From an uncultured Bacteroidales bacterium (GTDB taxonomy: Bacteria; Bacteroidota; Bacteroidia; Bacteroidales; Marinilabiliaceae): a DNA stretch of 18,011 nucleotides. Shown piece by piece: positions 6,004-15,145 of this stretch. The notes under the pieces were generated by a model that had not been told where the DNA came from, did no database searches, and was given only the letters and a program-made list of their open reading frames with translations. The stretch covers positions 1-18,011 of the forward strand of contig CALAVC010000223.1 in NCBI GenBank assembly GCA_937892095.1, in the 5' to 3' direction. The position numbers and the translations under genes were made by a program. Positions within the stretch are counted from its first letter, which is position 1. Every line of letters begins with the position of its first letter.

Positions 6004-7317
6004 TTAGTCGAACAAGTTGGCACTAAGAGCGCGGAGGGTCGCAATCTTATCTTCGGCACTTACGAGTATAGACACATTGTGCGACGAGCCACCATAAGAA
6101 ATCATGCGGATGGGCACATCGTGCAATGCGTTGAATATCTTGGAAGCGTAGCCTTTCTTGGTGGCATCGAAGTCGCCTGCAATGCAGATGATTACTTGGT
6201 CTTTGTCGACTTCGACAGTGCCATATTTCTTGAGGTCGTCGACGATGTCGTCGAGGTGTCGGTTGTTGTCTATGGTTACCGATACGCCCACTTCGCTGGT
6301 CGTAATCATGTCGATTGGCGTCTTGTAGCTTTCGAATATTTCAAAAACTTTGCGCATGAAGCCATAGGCAAGAAGCATACGTCCGCTCTTAATGCGTAGG
6401 GCTGTTATGTTGTCTTTGGCAGCTATGGCAGCTATGCGGTCTTGGCACTGATGACCAGAGATGAGTGTTCCTGCGGCTTGTGGGTCCATGGTGTTGAGTA
6501 GGCGGACAGGTATGTTGTTGACCTTAGCGGGAAGTACGCATGTCGGGTGCAAGATTTTGGCACCGAAATAGGCAAGCTCGGCGGCTTCGTCGAACGAGAG
6601 TTCTTTGACAGGTTTTGTGTCTTCGACAAAGCGAGGGTCGTTGTTGTGCATGCCGTCAATGTCGGTCCATATCTGAATTTCGTCGGCAAGGAGTGCTGCG
6701 CCGATTAGCGAGGCTGTGTAGTCCGACCCACCACGTTGGAGGTTGTCAACCTCGCCAAAAGAGTTGCGACAGATGTAGCCTTGGGTGATGTATATTTCGT
6801 AGCCCTGATTTTTGTCGAGCAATGCGCGAAGGTTTTCGCGTATGTAGGCTGTGTCGGGTTCGTTGTTCTTGTCTATGCGCATGTATTCGAGTGCTGGGAG
6901 CAGATAGCTCTCGACACCTTGCTCTTGGAGGTAGAGGTTGAACATGCCAGTGGATATGAGTTCGCCTTGCGAAAGGATTTCTTTTTCTTCGAAGACGGTA
7001 AAGACATTGTTGGTGAATGAGCGTATGTAGCCGAAGCGTTCGCGCATGAGCTCCATGCCTTTTTCTTTATATTCGGCAGTGGAATATAGCTCGTCGACGT
7101 GCGCAGCATATTTGGCTTCGAGTTTGCCAATTACTTCGTTGGCTCCGTCTGCATTTTTCTTATACAGATAGTTAGAGATTTCGACAAGACTGTTCGTTGT
7201 GCCGCTCATGGCTGAGAGTACAACTATTTTTACTTCGCCGTCTAAGACAAGCTTAGCAACATCTTTCATGCGCTGTGCAGAGCCGACCGATGTACCTCCA
7301 AACTTTAATATTTTCAT
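6004..7317 (-). CDS. lysC: Monofunctional aspartate kinase
   Basis: A 437-residue kinase that phosphorylates L-aspartate with ATP, the committed step for lysine, threonine, methionine and diaminopimelate. The N-terminus KFGGTSVGS (5-13) is the family signature. ISQGE-type sequence (LSQGELIST, 115-123), GGSDYTAS (196-203) and TDIDGMHNNDPR (218-229) complete the catalytic domain. Residues about 303-437 form two ACT-type regulatory modules (ITTSEVGVSVTID and the terminal RMISYGGSSHNVSILV), the usual site for lysine feedback control. There is no homoserine dehydrogenase domain, so it is not a ThrA-type fusion. It is first in a two-gene unit with lysA. A near-consensus promoter sits about 50 bases upstream, and the leader of about 40 bases is too short for a lysine riboswitch. 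The symbol is by analogy. Confidence 0.94.
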   Translation of the reverse strand: MKILKFGGTSVGSAQRMKDVAKLVLDGEVKIVVLSAMSGTTNSLVEISNYLYKKNADGANEVIGKLEAKYAAHVDELYSTAEYKEKGMELMRERFGYIRSFTNNVFTVFEEKEILSQGELISTGMFNLYLQEQGVESYLLPALEYMRIDKNNEPDTAYIRENLRALLDKNQGYEIYITQGYICRNSFGEVDNLQRGGSDYTASLIGAALLADEIQIWTDIDGMHNNDPRFVEDTKPVKELSFDEAAELAYFGAKILHPTCVLPAKVNNIPVRLLNTMDPQAAGTLISGHQCQDRIAAIAAKDNITALRIKSGRMLLAYGFMRKVFEIFESYKTPIDMITTSEVGVSVTIDNNRHLDDIVDDLKKYGTVEVDKDQVIICIAGDFDATKKGYASKIFNALHDVPIRMISYGGSSHNVSILVSAEDKIATLRALSANLFD

Positions 7318-7365
7318 CTGTATTGTGTATTAGAATTTAACAATCTGTTAATTTTTTATCGTTTG

Positions 7366-7397
7366 CAAATGTACAAAGGATTTTATTGTCGTGCAAC
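7366..7397 (-). promoter_or_regulatory. Bacteroidota-type promoter of lysC-lysA
   Basis: On the minus strand the -7 box TACATTTG (7373-7366) matches TAnnTTTG exactly. Exactly 20 bases upstream stands GTTG (7397-7394), three of four matches to the -33 element TTTG. The predicted start lies near 7359, giving a leader of about 40 bases. Confidence 0.75.
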
Positions 7398-7417
7398 ATA
7401 CATCCTTTTGCGTATCC

Positions 7418-7464
7418 AAAAAAGAACTTGCGGACTCTCTCTGTGTCGTAGAAAGTCCGCAAGT
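7418..7464 (-). terminator. Intrinsic terminator of the PL11 lyase gene
   Basis: A 12-bp perfect stem AACTTGCGGACT/AGTCCGCAAGTT (7425-7436 and 7453-7464) with a 16-nt loop. On the minus strand it is followed by a U-rich run ending in TTTTTT (7423-7418). It lies 25 bases past the stop at 7489 and just upstream of the lysC promoter, which it insulates. Confidence 0.88.
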
Positions 7465-7488
7465 TTGTTGCTAAACGGTTTTTGACCG

Positions 7489-10400
7489 TTATTTGATTAG
7501 TATCTTCTTGCCGTTCTGAATGTAGAGGCCGGGTGTAAGGTTTGCTTTGTCGACTTCAATGCCACGTAGGTCATAAATGGGGGCATTGGGGTCGTCGTCG
7601 GTGTCGCGTCGGACGTTGCGTACGGCTGTCGTGCTGACGACACGCAAGATACCAGTCTTGTTGAGCAGTCGGCTCGTGTCCCACGTGAGGCCTGCAGGCA
7701 GTTCGGGCAGCTCTATTTGTGTTGTACTTCCTGAGCCAAAGGCCGACGATGTCCAGAGGACGCAGCTGTCGCCAACGGCTGGTTTGTAGTTGCTGGCGAG
7801 CTCAACTTTTATGTTGCCATACAGACCGAATGTCTTGCCGACAGTCAGGTAGGTGCGGCTTGTTTCGGTGTTCTTGCCGTTGCGAATGTTGAAGATGACG
7901 TTGCACCCCTCGTTGACGTAGACGCTGCCTGTCGTGCTGATGTTGTAGGCGTGAGTGGTCGAAGCCCCGTTGCCAGGCATTAGTGTGCCACCATTTTCAA
8001 CATTGATAGAAGCAAGGGTAACTTTTGTGCCAGAGAGTACGCCAGTGCCCGTCACGCGCACGTCGTGCCCTGTGCCGAAGAACGGTTTCGTTTGGTCTTC
8101 TTCTGTGGCGTTCTGCATGTGGAGGTTCAGAATGCCGCCATCGACTTTCACGTCGGACGTTACAGCTGTCTTGGGCGACGTCATAGTCCATATTCCAGAG
8201 CCAGTCTTTGTGATTGTGCAACCGCTTATGCTGCCGCTGAACGTAACGTCTTTGTTCAGCTGACCAATGATGAAGTTGGTTCCCGAGCCTGCACTTGTCA
8301 GTGAGCCTGTGCCAGCAAGGTTGCCTATGCGTAATGTGCTTTTGGGCGAGGTTATGAAATTTGCTATGTATGTGGCGAACTCTTTCGTGATGTTAAGAGT
8401 TGCGTTGGGCAGACCGTTGGCGTTGGTAAATCCAAGAGGTGAGTCGCCACCAAGGATAACCGTTCCAGTGAATGCACTCCAGTCGCCACTTTGCTCGGTG
8501 CGAGCCGTGCCACGTGTATAGACGTAGACCGAACCAGCACCCGTAAGTGTGCCACGATAGTTGCAACGACTGTCGAGATACCAACGACCCATCTTGCCCG
8601 AGGGAACAACAATGTTGGCGTAGCAACTTGTGTAGCTACCCGCATTGTCAACGTCGGAGAGCGTGCCTCCTTCGAGGTAAACAGTCGGTGGTGTCGACAT
8701 TGTGCTGTTGTATTCGGTAGCGTAGACTGTACCCTCTACGATGTGCATTGCGCCTCCATTGACTTCTTCGGCAAGCGTGAGTGAGCCACTGCCAGTCTTC
8801 GAATAGTGTGTCTTGCTTGTTGCGCTTATGCCACGCGAAAGCAACAACGAACCGCTGATGTTGATGGTTGCCGAGTCGAGTACGTTGATTTTATGACTGC
8901 AATACACCGTCCCAGATGTTGTTAGCTTGCCACCGCTAAGGTTGATTGGCGAAGCAATGTTGCCGAGGGCGCCAAACTCGTCGCCGTCGGAGTTCGCAAG
9001 AGTCGTAACGGCAATTTGACCATCAAGCAGATTCGTGCCACCTGTGAAATTGTTCTGGTTGTTGATGGTCAGCTTGGCAGAGCCTTGCTTGGTAAGCACT
9101 GCGGAGCCTCCAATGCTGTCGCCCGAAAGGGTGTAGTCGAGCGTGCTATTGTCGAAGATTACGTAGGCTGGGTATATGGTCTCGTCAATGACTATGTCTT
9201 TCACCGTTGCGTTGTCGTTGAAGACGACCGTATCGCCGTTGACAAAGTAGGTCTGTTCGCCATCTGCTTTGACAAAGTTCAAGTCTCCGACTATGCTCCA
9301 TGTGTCTGATTCGTTGCCAACCCAGTAGATTTTGGTAGGCTGACGCGTTGCGACTACTTCGATGTAGAGCACTTTGTCTTTCAAAACGAGTCTTAACTTG
9401 TCGTCCGACGAACTGCAACAAAGTTTGATGTCGCTAACAGAGCCACTAACCTTGTTTATTTCGCCGACCTTGTAAAGTCCTACTGGCATACGAGCTTCTC
9501 CGTCAGTTGGGTGAACCGTTATGTTGAAGACTGGTGTCGTGAATGGTAGTACTTTTTCGCTCCAATCGAGTTTGCCAATGATGAGTTCGTCGACGACTAT
9601 TTGATCGGCCGTGCCGTCGGCAAAGATGTCAAGATTGACGTTGGCTCCGTAGCCAAGTTCGAGCGTGCTAAAGGTCGCAGTGCTGGCGGTTGTGCTATTT
9701 GTGCCAACATTGATCGCCGAGGCATATTCTGCTTTTGTGCCTGCAAGGAATTGTCCGCCATTGGTGTTCAACACAGCAAAGCGATTGAGCCATAGTGGGC
9801 TATTCTTAAATGTTCCGTCGAAGGTTAGTTGACCTGCCCAAACATTTGTTTCGCCCGAGTTGGTGTTTTCTACGTTGGGCAATACGAGTTCGCCATCACC
9901 TTGCTTGATGAGGCGTGTAGCTCCACTAAGTGCACCGCCTGCAAATGTGTGAGTGTAGGTCGTTGTGCTTATGTCTTCATTGTCGTCGTTGCCCTGAACC
10001 CACGTGGGTGTGTTGATGGTCAAGATGCTTGGTTGCGCACCTTCTTCAATGCTGAAGTTTGCGTTGCCCGTATGGCACACAAGTGCATGTTTGCCGTCAA
10101 GGTCGGAGCCTATTGTGCCACCAGCACTTACAACCGTCCTACCTACCGTCGTCAAAGGAGGTGGAGGCACTGTTATGCCTTCTGTTTTGCCAAGGAAGTA
10201 GCTCGTGTGAGGGGGTTGGTTGTAACCACACATTTGCCATACCATGGCATTGCGATACTGGTGGTCGTACCACAAGTTGTATATTCGCCAAGGTGTTGAG
10301 TATGTAGTGGTATAGATGCGGATATTGTTGTTGGCTGTGCGCATAATGACCTCCTCGCGCCAGTCGCCAAATATGTCGCCCTGAAAACATGGTGTCGACT

Positions 10401-11997
10401 TAGTGTCGTTGTTGGTCAAGCTACCTGTGAGTGTTTCTATTTTGCCAACACCATATTTATATATTACACCATTTGAATTTTTGGTGGATATGCCGTTAAA
10501 AGTCTCTTCGCATAGGTCGTCATCCCAATATATGCGGAAGTTCTGTGCAATGTTTTCTTTTGTAGCACCCTCTTGTGCCTTGTGAGTAATAGAGTTTAAT
10601 ACTTTATCGTCGTATGCCGACGTGCCAGCAGCTCCAAATATATCATCGCTGACGTTCGCCATCATACAACGTCCGTCGTCGCGCGAAGAGTGGCAACGAT
10701 AATATATCTTCGACGTCGTTGCGTCGCGATAGTTGTTGCCTGGTCGGTCTTCAAGGCATGCATATATTTCTTGACCATGCGTAAATGGGTCAAAGTCAGA
10801 GCAGTGTTGTGCGTCGCCATGCCCCAACCCAGTTGTCGAAAGTCCTTTGCCATTGTCGTCTATGACCATGCTACCGAAGACAATCTCATCGCGTCCGTCC
10901 CAGTCGACATCTGCTACTCCATAGTTATGATAGCCGTTGCCATACCATGGGCTCGCGCTGTTGCTACAGTTCCAACGCCAACGAACCGAAAGCTCATGCG
11001 TCGCCTTGTCAACGTCGAGAGCAATCATCTTATGGCGTGTATATATGCCACGAGCGAGGAATATGCTCGGGTGGACTCCATCCAAATATGGTGCGCCAAA
11101 AAAGTGTTTTGTCGAACGGTGTCCATAGCCGTCGCCCCACGCTGCGCTTAGGTCGGTCTCGCCGTCTTCAAGTCGGCGAAGAGGATACTCCATTTGGTAA
11201 TAGACTTCGCCAGTTGCACCATTGAGGTATAGCAAATATTCGTCTCCCTCATGCACAAACCATTGTCCGCTGCTCGACGATGCACGATAGTTTTTCGTAG
11301 GGTCGCCAATGACAATCGTCTCGCCCGTTGCTGTGTGTATGGTCGTACCGTCTGCCGCACGCATGATTGCTTCCGCACGACCATCTTCGTCCCAGTCGAA
11401 CGCCACAATGTTTTGCTCGTTATTTTGGAAGTCGGCCATGTTCGGACCAAAGTTTAGCCACCAAAGCTTAGTGCCGTCAAGTTTGTATACCTCCATGAGT
11501 GCATACTCACCATTATGACCCTGTGGCGTATAACCCTCCGAAGCGTCGCTGCTATTGTCAAATTTTAGCAAGATTTCAAGCTCGCCGTCGCCGTCCACAT
11601 CGGCCACGCATGCATCGTTAGGTATATAGGTGCTCGTCAAGTCGCCGTGGTCCATCTGTACTTCGAGCCAATTGTTTCCCCACACCGACGCAGTCTTGGA
11701 GTCTGCTTGCTCCACGTCGCCCACCACGGCACGCACCGTATAGGTCGATGTCGTCGTGCCCGACGCGTCAACATAGTTCGACACCGTGAGAGGTGTGTCG
11801 TTAAGTTTAGTGCCGTCGCGATAGACGTTATACGTAACGTCGTAATATTCTTCGGCCGGCAGTCGCCAAGACACCAGCACTCCGCTTTGTGTCTGTACGG
11901 CAACAATTCCGCGGTCAAGCACATCGGTCTGTCGTTGTGCCACTGCACACATCGATAGTGCCAATGCTGCGGAAAGGGTTAGTGTACGTAATTTCAT
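7489..11997 (-). CDS. Secreted rhamnogalacturonan lyase (PL11) with autotransporter-type beta-strand repeats and C-terminal tail
   Basis: A 1502-residue secreted mosaic. The signal peptide spans 1-20 (LSAALALSMCAVAQ). Residues about 24-610 resemble family 11 polysaccharide lyases (YesW/YesX type), which cleave the rhamnogalacturonan I backbone of pectin by beta-elimination. Visible marks are LDRGIVAV, VLVSWRL, YNVYRDGTKLN, calcium-type DVDGDGE (133-139), DWDEDGR (201-207), DVDWDGRDE (363-371) and DIFGDWREE (541-549). After a PPPP linker (611-614) about 850 residues follow with repeated beta-strand units of the autotransporter-associated type: LIKQGDGELVL (697), LTKQGSAKLTINNQNNFTGG (968), SKTGSGSLTL (1066) and TKTGSGIWTM (1263). 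These predict a stalk-like beta-helix. The tail (1473-1502) has YDLRG and GLYIQNGKK and ends ILIK. It stands alone, with no SusC/SusD pair nearby. Lyase activity is inferred from similarity; the role of the repeat region is unknown. Confidence 0.88.
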   Translation of the reverse strand: MKLRTLTLSAALALSMCAVAQRQTDVLDRGIVAVQTQSGVLVSWRLPAEEYYDVTYNVYRDGTKLNDTPLTVSNYVDASGTTTSTYTVRAVVGDVEQADSKTASVWGNNWLEVQMDHGDLTSTYIPNDACVADVDGDGELEILLKFDNSSDASEGYTPQGHNGEYALMEVYKLDGTKLWWLNFGPNMADFQNNEQNIVAFDWDEDGRAEAIMRAADGTTIHTATGETIVIGDPTKNYRASSSSGQWFVHEGDEYLLYLNGATGEVYYQMEYPLRRLEDGETDLSAAWGDGYGHRSTKHFFGAPYLDGVHPSIFLARGIYTRHKMIALDVDKATHELSVRWRWNCSNSASPWYGNGYHNYGVADVDWDGRDEIVFGSMVIDDNGKGLSTTGLGHGDAQHCSDFDPFTHGQEIYACLEDRPGNNYRDATTSKIYYRCHSSRDDGRCMMANVSDDIFGAAGTSAYDDKVLNSITHKAQEGATKENIAQNFRIYWDDDLCEETFNGISTKNSNGVIYKYGVGKIETLTGSLTNNDTKSTPCFQGDIFGDWREEVIMRTANNNIRIYTTTYSTPWRIYNLWYDHQYRNAMVWQMCGYNQPPHTSYFLGKTEGITVPPPPLTTVGRTVVSAGGTIGSDLDGKHALVCHTGNANFSIEEGAQPSILTINTPTWVQGNDDNEDISTTTYTHTFAGGALSGATRLIKQGDGELVLPNVENTNSGETNVWAGQLTFDGTFKNSPLWLNRFAVLNTNGGQFLAGTKAEYASAINVGTNSTTASTATFSTLELGYGANVNLDIFADGTADQIVVDELIIGKLDWSEKVLPFTTPVFNITVHPTDGEARMPVGLYKVGEINKVSGSVSDIKLCCSSSDDKLRLVLKDKVLYIEVVATRQPTKIYWVGNESDTWSIVGDLNFVKADGEQTYFVNGDTVVFNDNATVKDIVIDETIYPAYVIFDNSTLDYTLSGDSIGGSAVLTKQGSAKLTINNQNNFTGGTNLLDGQIAVTTLANSDGDEFGALGNIASPINLSGGKLTTSGTVYCSHKINVLDSATINISGSLLLSRGISATSKTHYSKTGSGSLTLAEEVNGGAMHIVEGTVYATEYNSTMSTPPTVYLEGGTLSDVDNAGSYTSCYANIVVPSGKMGRWYLDSRCNYRGTLTGAGSVYVYTRGTARTEQSGDWSAFTGTVILGGDSPLGFTNANGLPNATLNITKEFATYIANFITSPKSTLRIGNLAGTGSLTSAGSGTNFIIGQLNKDVTFSGSISGCTITKTGSGIWTMTSPKTAVTSDVKVDGGILNLHMQNATEEDQTKPFFGTGHDVRVTGTGVLSGTKVTLASINVENGGTLMPGNGASTTHAYNISTTGSVYVNEGCNVIFNIRNGKNTETSRTYLTVGKTFGLYGNIKVELASNYKPAVGDSCVLWTSSAFGSGSTTQIELPELPAGLTWDTSRLLNKTGILRVVSTTAVRNVRRDTDDDPNAPIYDLRGIEVDKANLTPGLYIQNGKKILIK

Positions 11998-12264
11998 TTT
12001 CTGAAAGTGGTAAAATTTCTCGATGATATTTTGCTAAGTATCCTATTCAGCATTTCGCTGTTTAATACTTTTTAAACTACAATGTTAAAAAAAAATATTA
12101 AGTTAGCGTTGGTTCTGTACTTAGAAAATGAAATGTCGTGTCCTCCGTCAAGTTTCATGTTGTAACATTTACTGCCGTATGGCGTAAAAGCGTACATCGG
12201 TTGGAGGTCATATCCTAAAAGTCTTCTTTAGTGACCACGAGTTCAGAAAGCAAAAAGAAAAATC
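11998..12264. other. Divergent intergenic region between the PL11 gene and the LRR gene
   Basis: 267 bases holding the upstream regions of both genes. A 9-A run (12097-12105) lies next to a minus-strand TAACATTG, one mismatch from a -7 box but without a TTTG partner. No full consensus promoter, riboswitch or strong hairpin is apparent. The bases before the ATG at 12265 are A-rich (CAAAAAGAAAAATC), typical of SD-less starts in this phylum. Confidence 0.5.
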
Positions 12265-14541
12265 ATGTCATTCAGAGCAAATATTTTTTATAGACTACTA
12301 CTCTCAATCGTTATTTGTCTTTCGGAGCAAGTAGCTCTGTCGCAGTCCACGTCGATGGTGTCCGGCAAGTTTAAGACAGACGGAATCACCTACGAGATGA
12401 CATCCGATTCGACCGTGTGCGTTACCTATATCGATGGCATGGAAGACGTTGCCATCCCCGACACGATAGGCGGATTCTCTGTTACGCAAATCACTGCCGA
12501 AGCCTTCAAATGGTGTAGCCAGATTCGTACTCTGCAAATTCCTCGCTCCGTAGTCAGCATAGACGCCAACTTTGCTGGCGACCATGGCTACACTTTCCTT
12601 CGCGAAGTGCGTGTCGACCCCGACAACGCAATGTATAGCTCGCTAAACGGCGTACTTTTCAACAAAGACCGCACTCGGATAATCCTCTACCCCAAAGCCA
12701 ACGAAGCCACCGAATACGTTATCCCGCAGACCGTTACGGCAATAGGAGCAGGCACATTTGCGCTCTGTCGCAACTTGCGTCGCGTCGTGGTCCCCGAAGG
12801 CGTGCAGTCGATAGGTATGGCAGCCTTTGCGCGTTGCGAAGCCTTGGAAAGTATCGACCTACCACATGGTCTGCAAACGCTCGGTCAAAATGCATTTGAG
12901 CGCTGTTCACGGCTTGTCAATGTTTCGCTCCCAGGCACCATTCAGCATGTCGGAGCAGCAGCATTTAGTGGGTGTCAGAATCTGCGCTCTGCCGTATTGG
13001 GCGAAGGAACCAAAAGCATCGGGCGTGCAGCCTTTGCCTCGTGCGCAGCGCTCGACTCTGTCGTCTTGCCGCAGTCGCTCGTCTATTTGGCAGGAGCAGC
13101 TTTTTCTGGTTGCAATCATTTGCAGCAACTACGCTTGCCGCGCGACCTCCGACGCATAGACGATGAGGCCATTAGCCGTTGTCGCAATTTGGTCAATCTC
13201 GAAGTCGATGCCGATAACAAATATTTCTTTCAGAAAGGTAGTGTGCTCTTCACTGCCGACACGACTAACCTAATCTTCTGTCCCAAGTCGCGCGAGACGT
13301 TCATCGTCTATCTTCCACAGAGAGTGCGCAAGATTTCACCCTCTGCCTTTTGGGCATGCGAAGGTCTAATGGCCATCACGCTTCCACACAAATTGCTCGA
13401 AATACCCGACCGTTGTTTTAGCGAATGCTCTGGCTTGCAAAAAATCGAGATGTCTGGCGACTTGAAGAGCATTGGAGTCTCTGCTTTCGAAGGCTGTGGG
13501 CTGCTAAGCCAAATAGTCTTGTCTGAGTCCGACACGCTCCTCTACGAAGGCGGCATAGGCGGACGAGTCGTTGTGCTTCCAGCCGTGCAAACCATTGCCG
13601 AAAACGCTTTTGCCAATTGTACATCGCTCTGTGGACTCATCTTGCCCGAAGGTGTCGAAAGCGTTGGCGATGGTGCGTTTAGTGGGTGCTCAGGTTTGCG
13701 TTCGCTTGTCTTGCCCGATGGGCTGCAAAGCATAGGCTGGGAGGCTTTCGCAAGTTGCACAGGGCTAACCGATGTTGTCATTCCCGAAAGCGTCGAAAGT
13801 GTCGACTGGAAGTCGTTTATGAATTGCACCAATCTGAAAAATGTTCAGATACTCGAAGGCGTACAAGAAATTGGCATACAAGCCTTCGATGGTTGCACAA
13901 GTCTGCAAAACGTCAACATCGGCGGTAGCGTTTACTCCGTTGGCGACTATGCATTTAGCGGTTGCATCAGCTTGAAGCAAATCACCTTGCCAAGCAATAT
14001 GCTCATGCTTGGTGCTGGTGCTTTCCGTGGTTGCTCAGGGCTGAAAACAATCGCCATACCACATCGCGTCGGTGTCCTCGGTCAGTCAGTCTTTGAAAAT
14101 TGCCGATCGCTTGCCGACATTAACTTGCCCGAAGGATTATACGTCATCGGCAAAAATGCCTTCAAGGGTTGCGAAAAATTGCGCGAAATGAACATTCCCA
14201 AGGGAGTAATGCAGGTGTCCGACGGAGCGTTTGCACAATGCTTTGCGCTCGAAAAACTAACACTTAGCGAAGGCACAGTCAGCATACTTGCCGATGCTTT
14301 CCGAGCTTGCAAAAGTCTGACCTCTGTCGTCTTGCCAGCTTCTATGACTTCGTTGGGCAACTATGCTTTCGACGAGTGCGACAATCTATCACAAGTCGTC
14401 TGTTTGCCCGCAAAGCCAATGACCATCGGCAGAGATTGCTTCCCCATAACCACGTGGGTGCAAATAAACAAACTCTATAAAAAAGACTATCGCACAGCGT
14501 GGGGACCCAAAATAAAACTTTCAACATTTAAGAAAAAGTGA
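12265..14541 (+). CDS. BspA-like leucine-rich repeat (LRR_5) surface protein
   Basis: A 758-residue secreted protein. Its signal peptide lies within residues 1-26 (FYRLLLSIVICLS core, ending VALSQ). The rest is almost entirely LRR_5 repeats with core AF..C..L..(V/I).(L/I)P. I count 23 cores. Seven are exactly 23 residues apart (164-302), three more run 361-407 and twelve run 448-701. Two spacer segments interrupt the solenoid: 'LF..D.T.LI.(Y/F)P' modules at about 115-145 and 316-342, and a short insert at about 418-440. BspA-type proteins in Bacteroidota and Treponema bind fibronectin or promote adhesion; binding here is unknown. There is no GLY..NGK tail; the end is KIKLSTFKKK, so its surface retention route is unclear. 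Its TGA overlaps the GTG of rimM. Confidence 0.92.
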   Translation: MSFRANIFYRLLLSIVICLSEQVALSQSTSMVSGKFKTDGITYEMTSDSTVCVTYIDGMEDVAIPDTIGGFSVTQITAEAFKWCSQIRTLQIPRSVVSIDANFAGDHGYTFLREVRVDPDNAMYSSLNGVLFNKDRTRIILYPKANEATEYVIPQTVTAIGAGTFALCRNLRRVVVPEGVQSIGMAAFARCEALESIDLPHGLQTLGQNAFERCSRLVNVSLPGTIQHVGAAAFSGCQNLRSAVLGEGTKSIGRAAFASCAALDSVVLPQSLVYLAGAAFSGCNHLQQLRLPRDLRRIDDEAISRCRNLVNLEVDADNKYFFQKGSVLFTADTTNLIFCPKSRETFIVYLPQRVRKISPSAFWACEGLMAITLPHKLLEIPDRCFSECSGLQKIEMSGDLKSIGVSAFEGCGLLSQIVLSESDTLLYEGGIGGRVVVLPAVQTIAENAFANCTSLCGLILPEGVESVGDGAFSGCSGLRSLVLPDGLQSIGWEAFASCTGLTDVVIPESVESVDWKSFMNCTNLKNVQILEGVQEIGIQAFDGCTSLQNVNIGGSVYSVGDYAFSGCISLKQITLPSNMLMLGAGAFRGCSGLKTIAIPHRVGVLGQSVFENCRSLADINLPEGLYVIGKNAFKGCEKLREMNIPKGVMQVSDGAFAQCFALEKLTLSEGTVSILADAFRACKSLTSVVLPASMTSLGNYAFDECDNLSQVVCLPAKPMTIGRDCFPITTWVQINKLYKKDYRTAWGPKIKLSTFKKK

Positions 14542-15122
14542 GTAATGCCTTTCGTGTCGACTTGCCAACAATAATTACTTTTGGTAATGCCGACCGTCAA
14601 GTTGCCGACACACAGTCCGTCGGCAAAATAACCAAAGTAGAGCCGAATGGTGAGCTGACCATTCGGCTCGCTCCCGATGTAGACTCCGATATTTTTGATG
14701 ACGATTGGCTCTTTGCCGAAGTCGATATGCGCATCGTGCCGCTCCGTATCGACTCTTCAAAGCAGCGCGGCAAGACAACGCTCATCGTTAGGCTTGCACA
14801 CCTCTCGACTGCCGAAGAACTCGAAATCCTTGTCGGTTGCAACGTCCTCGCTAAGGTCGATTCAGACGATGACGCTGAAGAAGATTTTAGTCTTATAGGC
14901 TACACCATTCTCGACACCAATGGAACGACAATCGGCACCATTGTCGACATCGACGATCGTGTAAGTGCCAATCCTCTTTTCGTTGCCGAAGCGACGTCTG
15001 GCGAGGAGCTACTTATCCCCGCAGCCGATGAATTTGTTGTCGGTGTCGACGACGAAAATCAACTAATCATACTTAACTTACCCGAGGGACTGCTAAATAT
15101 AGACAATGCAGAAGAGGTCTAA
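14538..15122 (+). CDS. rimM: Ribosome maturation factor RimM
   Basis: A 194-residue protein matching RimM, which binds S19 and helps mature the 30S head. The N-terminal barrel contains VGKITKVEPNGEL (28-40), a diverged form of the family's 'GKI.K.HG..GE', and DWLFAEVDMRIVPLRI (56-71). The PRC barrel (about 117-187) contains LIGYTILD, GTIVDIDD, EELLIPAADEFV and ends LNLPEGLLNI, the clearest hallmark. The only early start in this frame is GTG at 14538, which shares four bases (GTGA) with the LRR gene stop; an in-frame TAA at 14529 rules out an upstream start. Translational coupling is likely. In many Bacteroidales rimM sits near murA and dxr, so this neighbour is unusual. It meets the plug gene tail to tail with 10 bases between the stops. 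Confidence 0.9.
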   Translation: MSNAFRVDLPTIITFGNADRQVADTQSVGKITKVEPNGELTIRLAPDVDSDIFDDDWLFAEVDMRIVPLRIDSSKQRGKTTLIVRLAHLSTAEELEILVGCNVLAKVDSDDDAEEDFSLIGYTILDTNGTTIGTIVDIDDRVSANPLFVAEATSGEELLIPAADEFVVGVDDENQLIILNLPEGLLNIDNAEEV

Positions 15123-15145
15123 GAAATAAACTCTACCTCTTTTTA
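15111..15145 (+). terminator. Possible terminator of the LRR-rimM unit
   Basis: GAAGAGGT (15111-15118) can pair with ACCTCTTT (15135-15142), and the T-run continues to 15144. The hairpin spans the rimM stop and the end of the opposite gene. The 16-nt loop and short stem make it moderate. Confidence 0.4.

Noticed and set aside
7318..7365. Possible lysine riboswitch ahead of the aspartokinase gene
   Set aside because: The predicted leader is only about 40 bases, far shorter than an L-box, and shows no stable stems.
9016..11151. Several plus-strand frames of 90-160 codons antisense to the lyase gene
   Set aside because: They are fragmentary, lack promoters or family motifs, and lie inside a single long coding frame with coherent domains.
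12104..12240. Candidate hairpin or operator in the divergent region (GCCGTATGGC and scattered CCTCC/GGAGG)
   Set aside because: The arms are only 3-5 bases and widely spaced, which is no better than chance.
12750..14400. Regular 69-base spacing resembling a CRISPR or tandem DNA repeat array
   Set aside because: The period comes from 23-residue LRR protein repeats in an open frame. Short identical repeats alternating with unique spacers are not seen.
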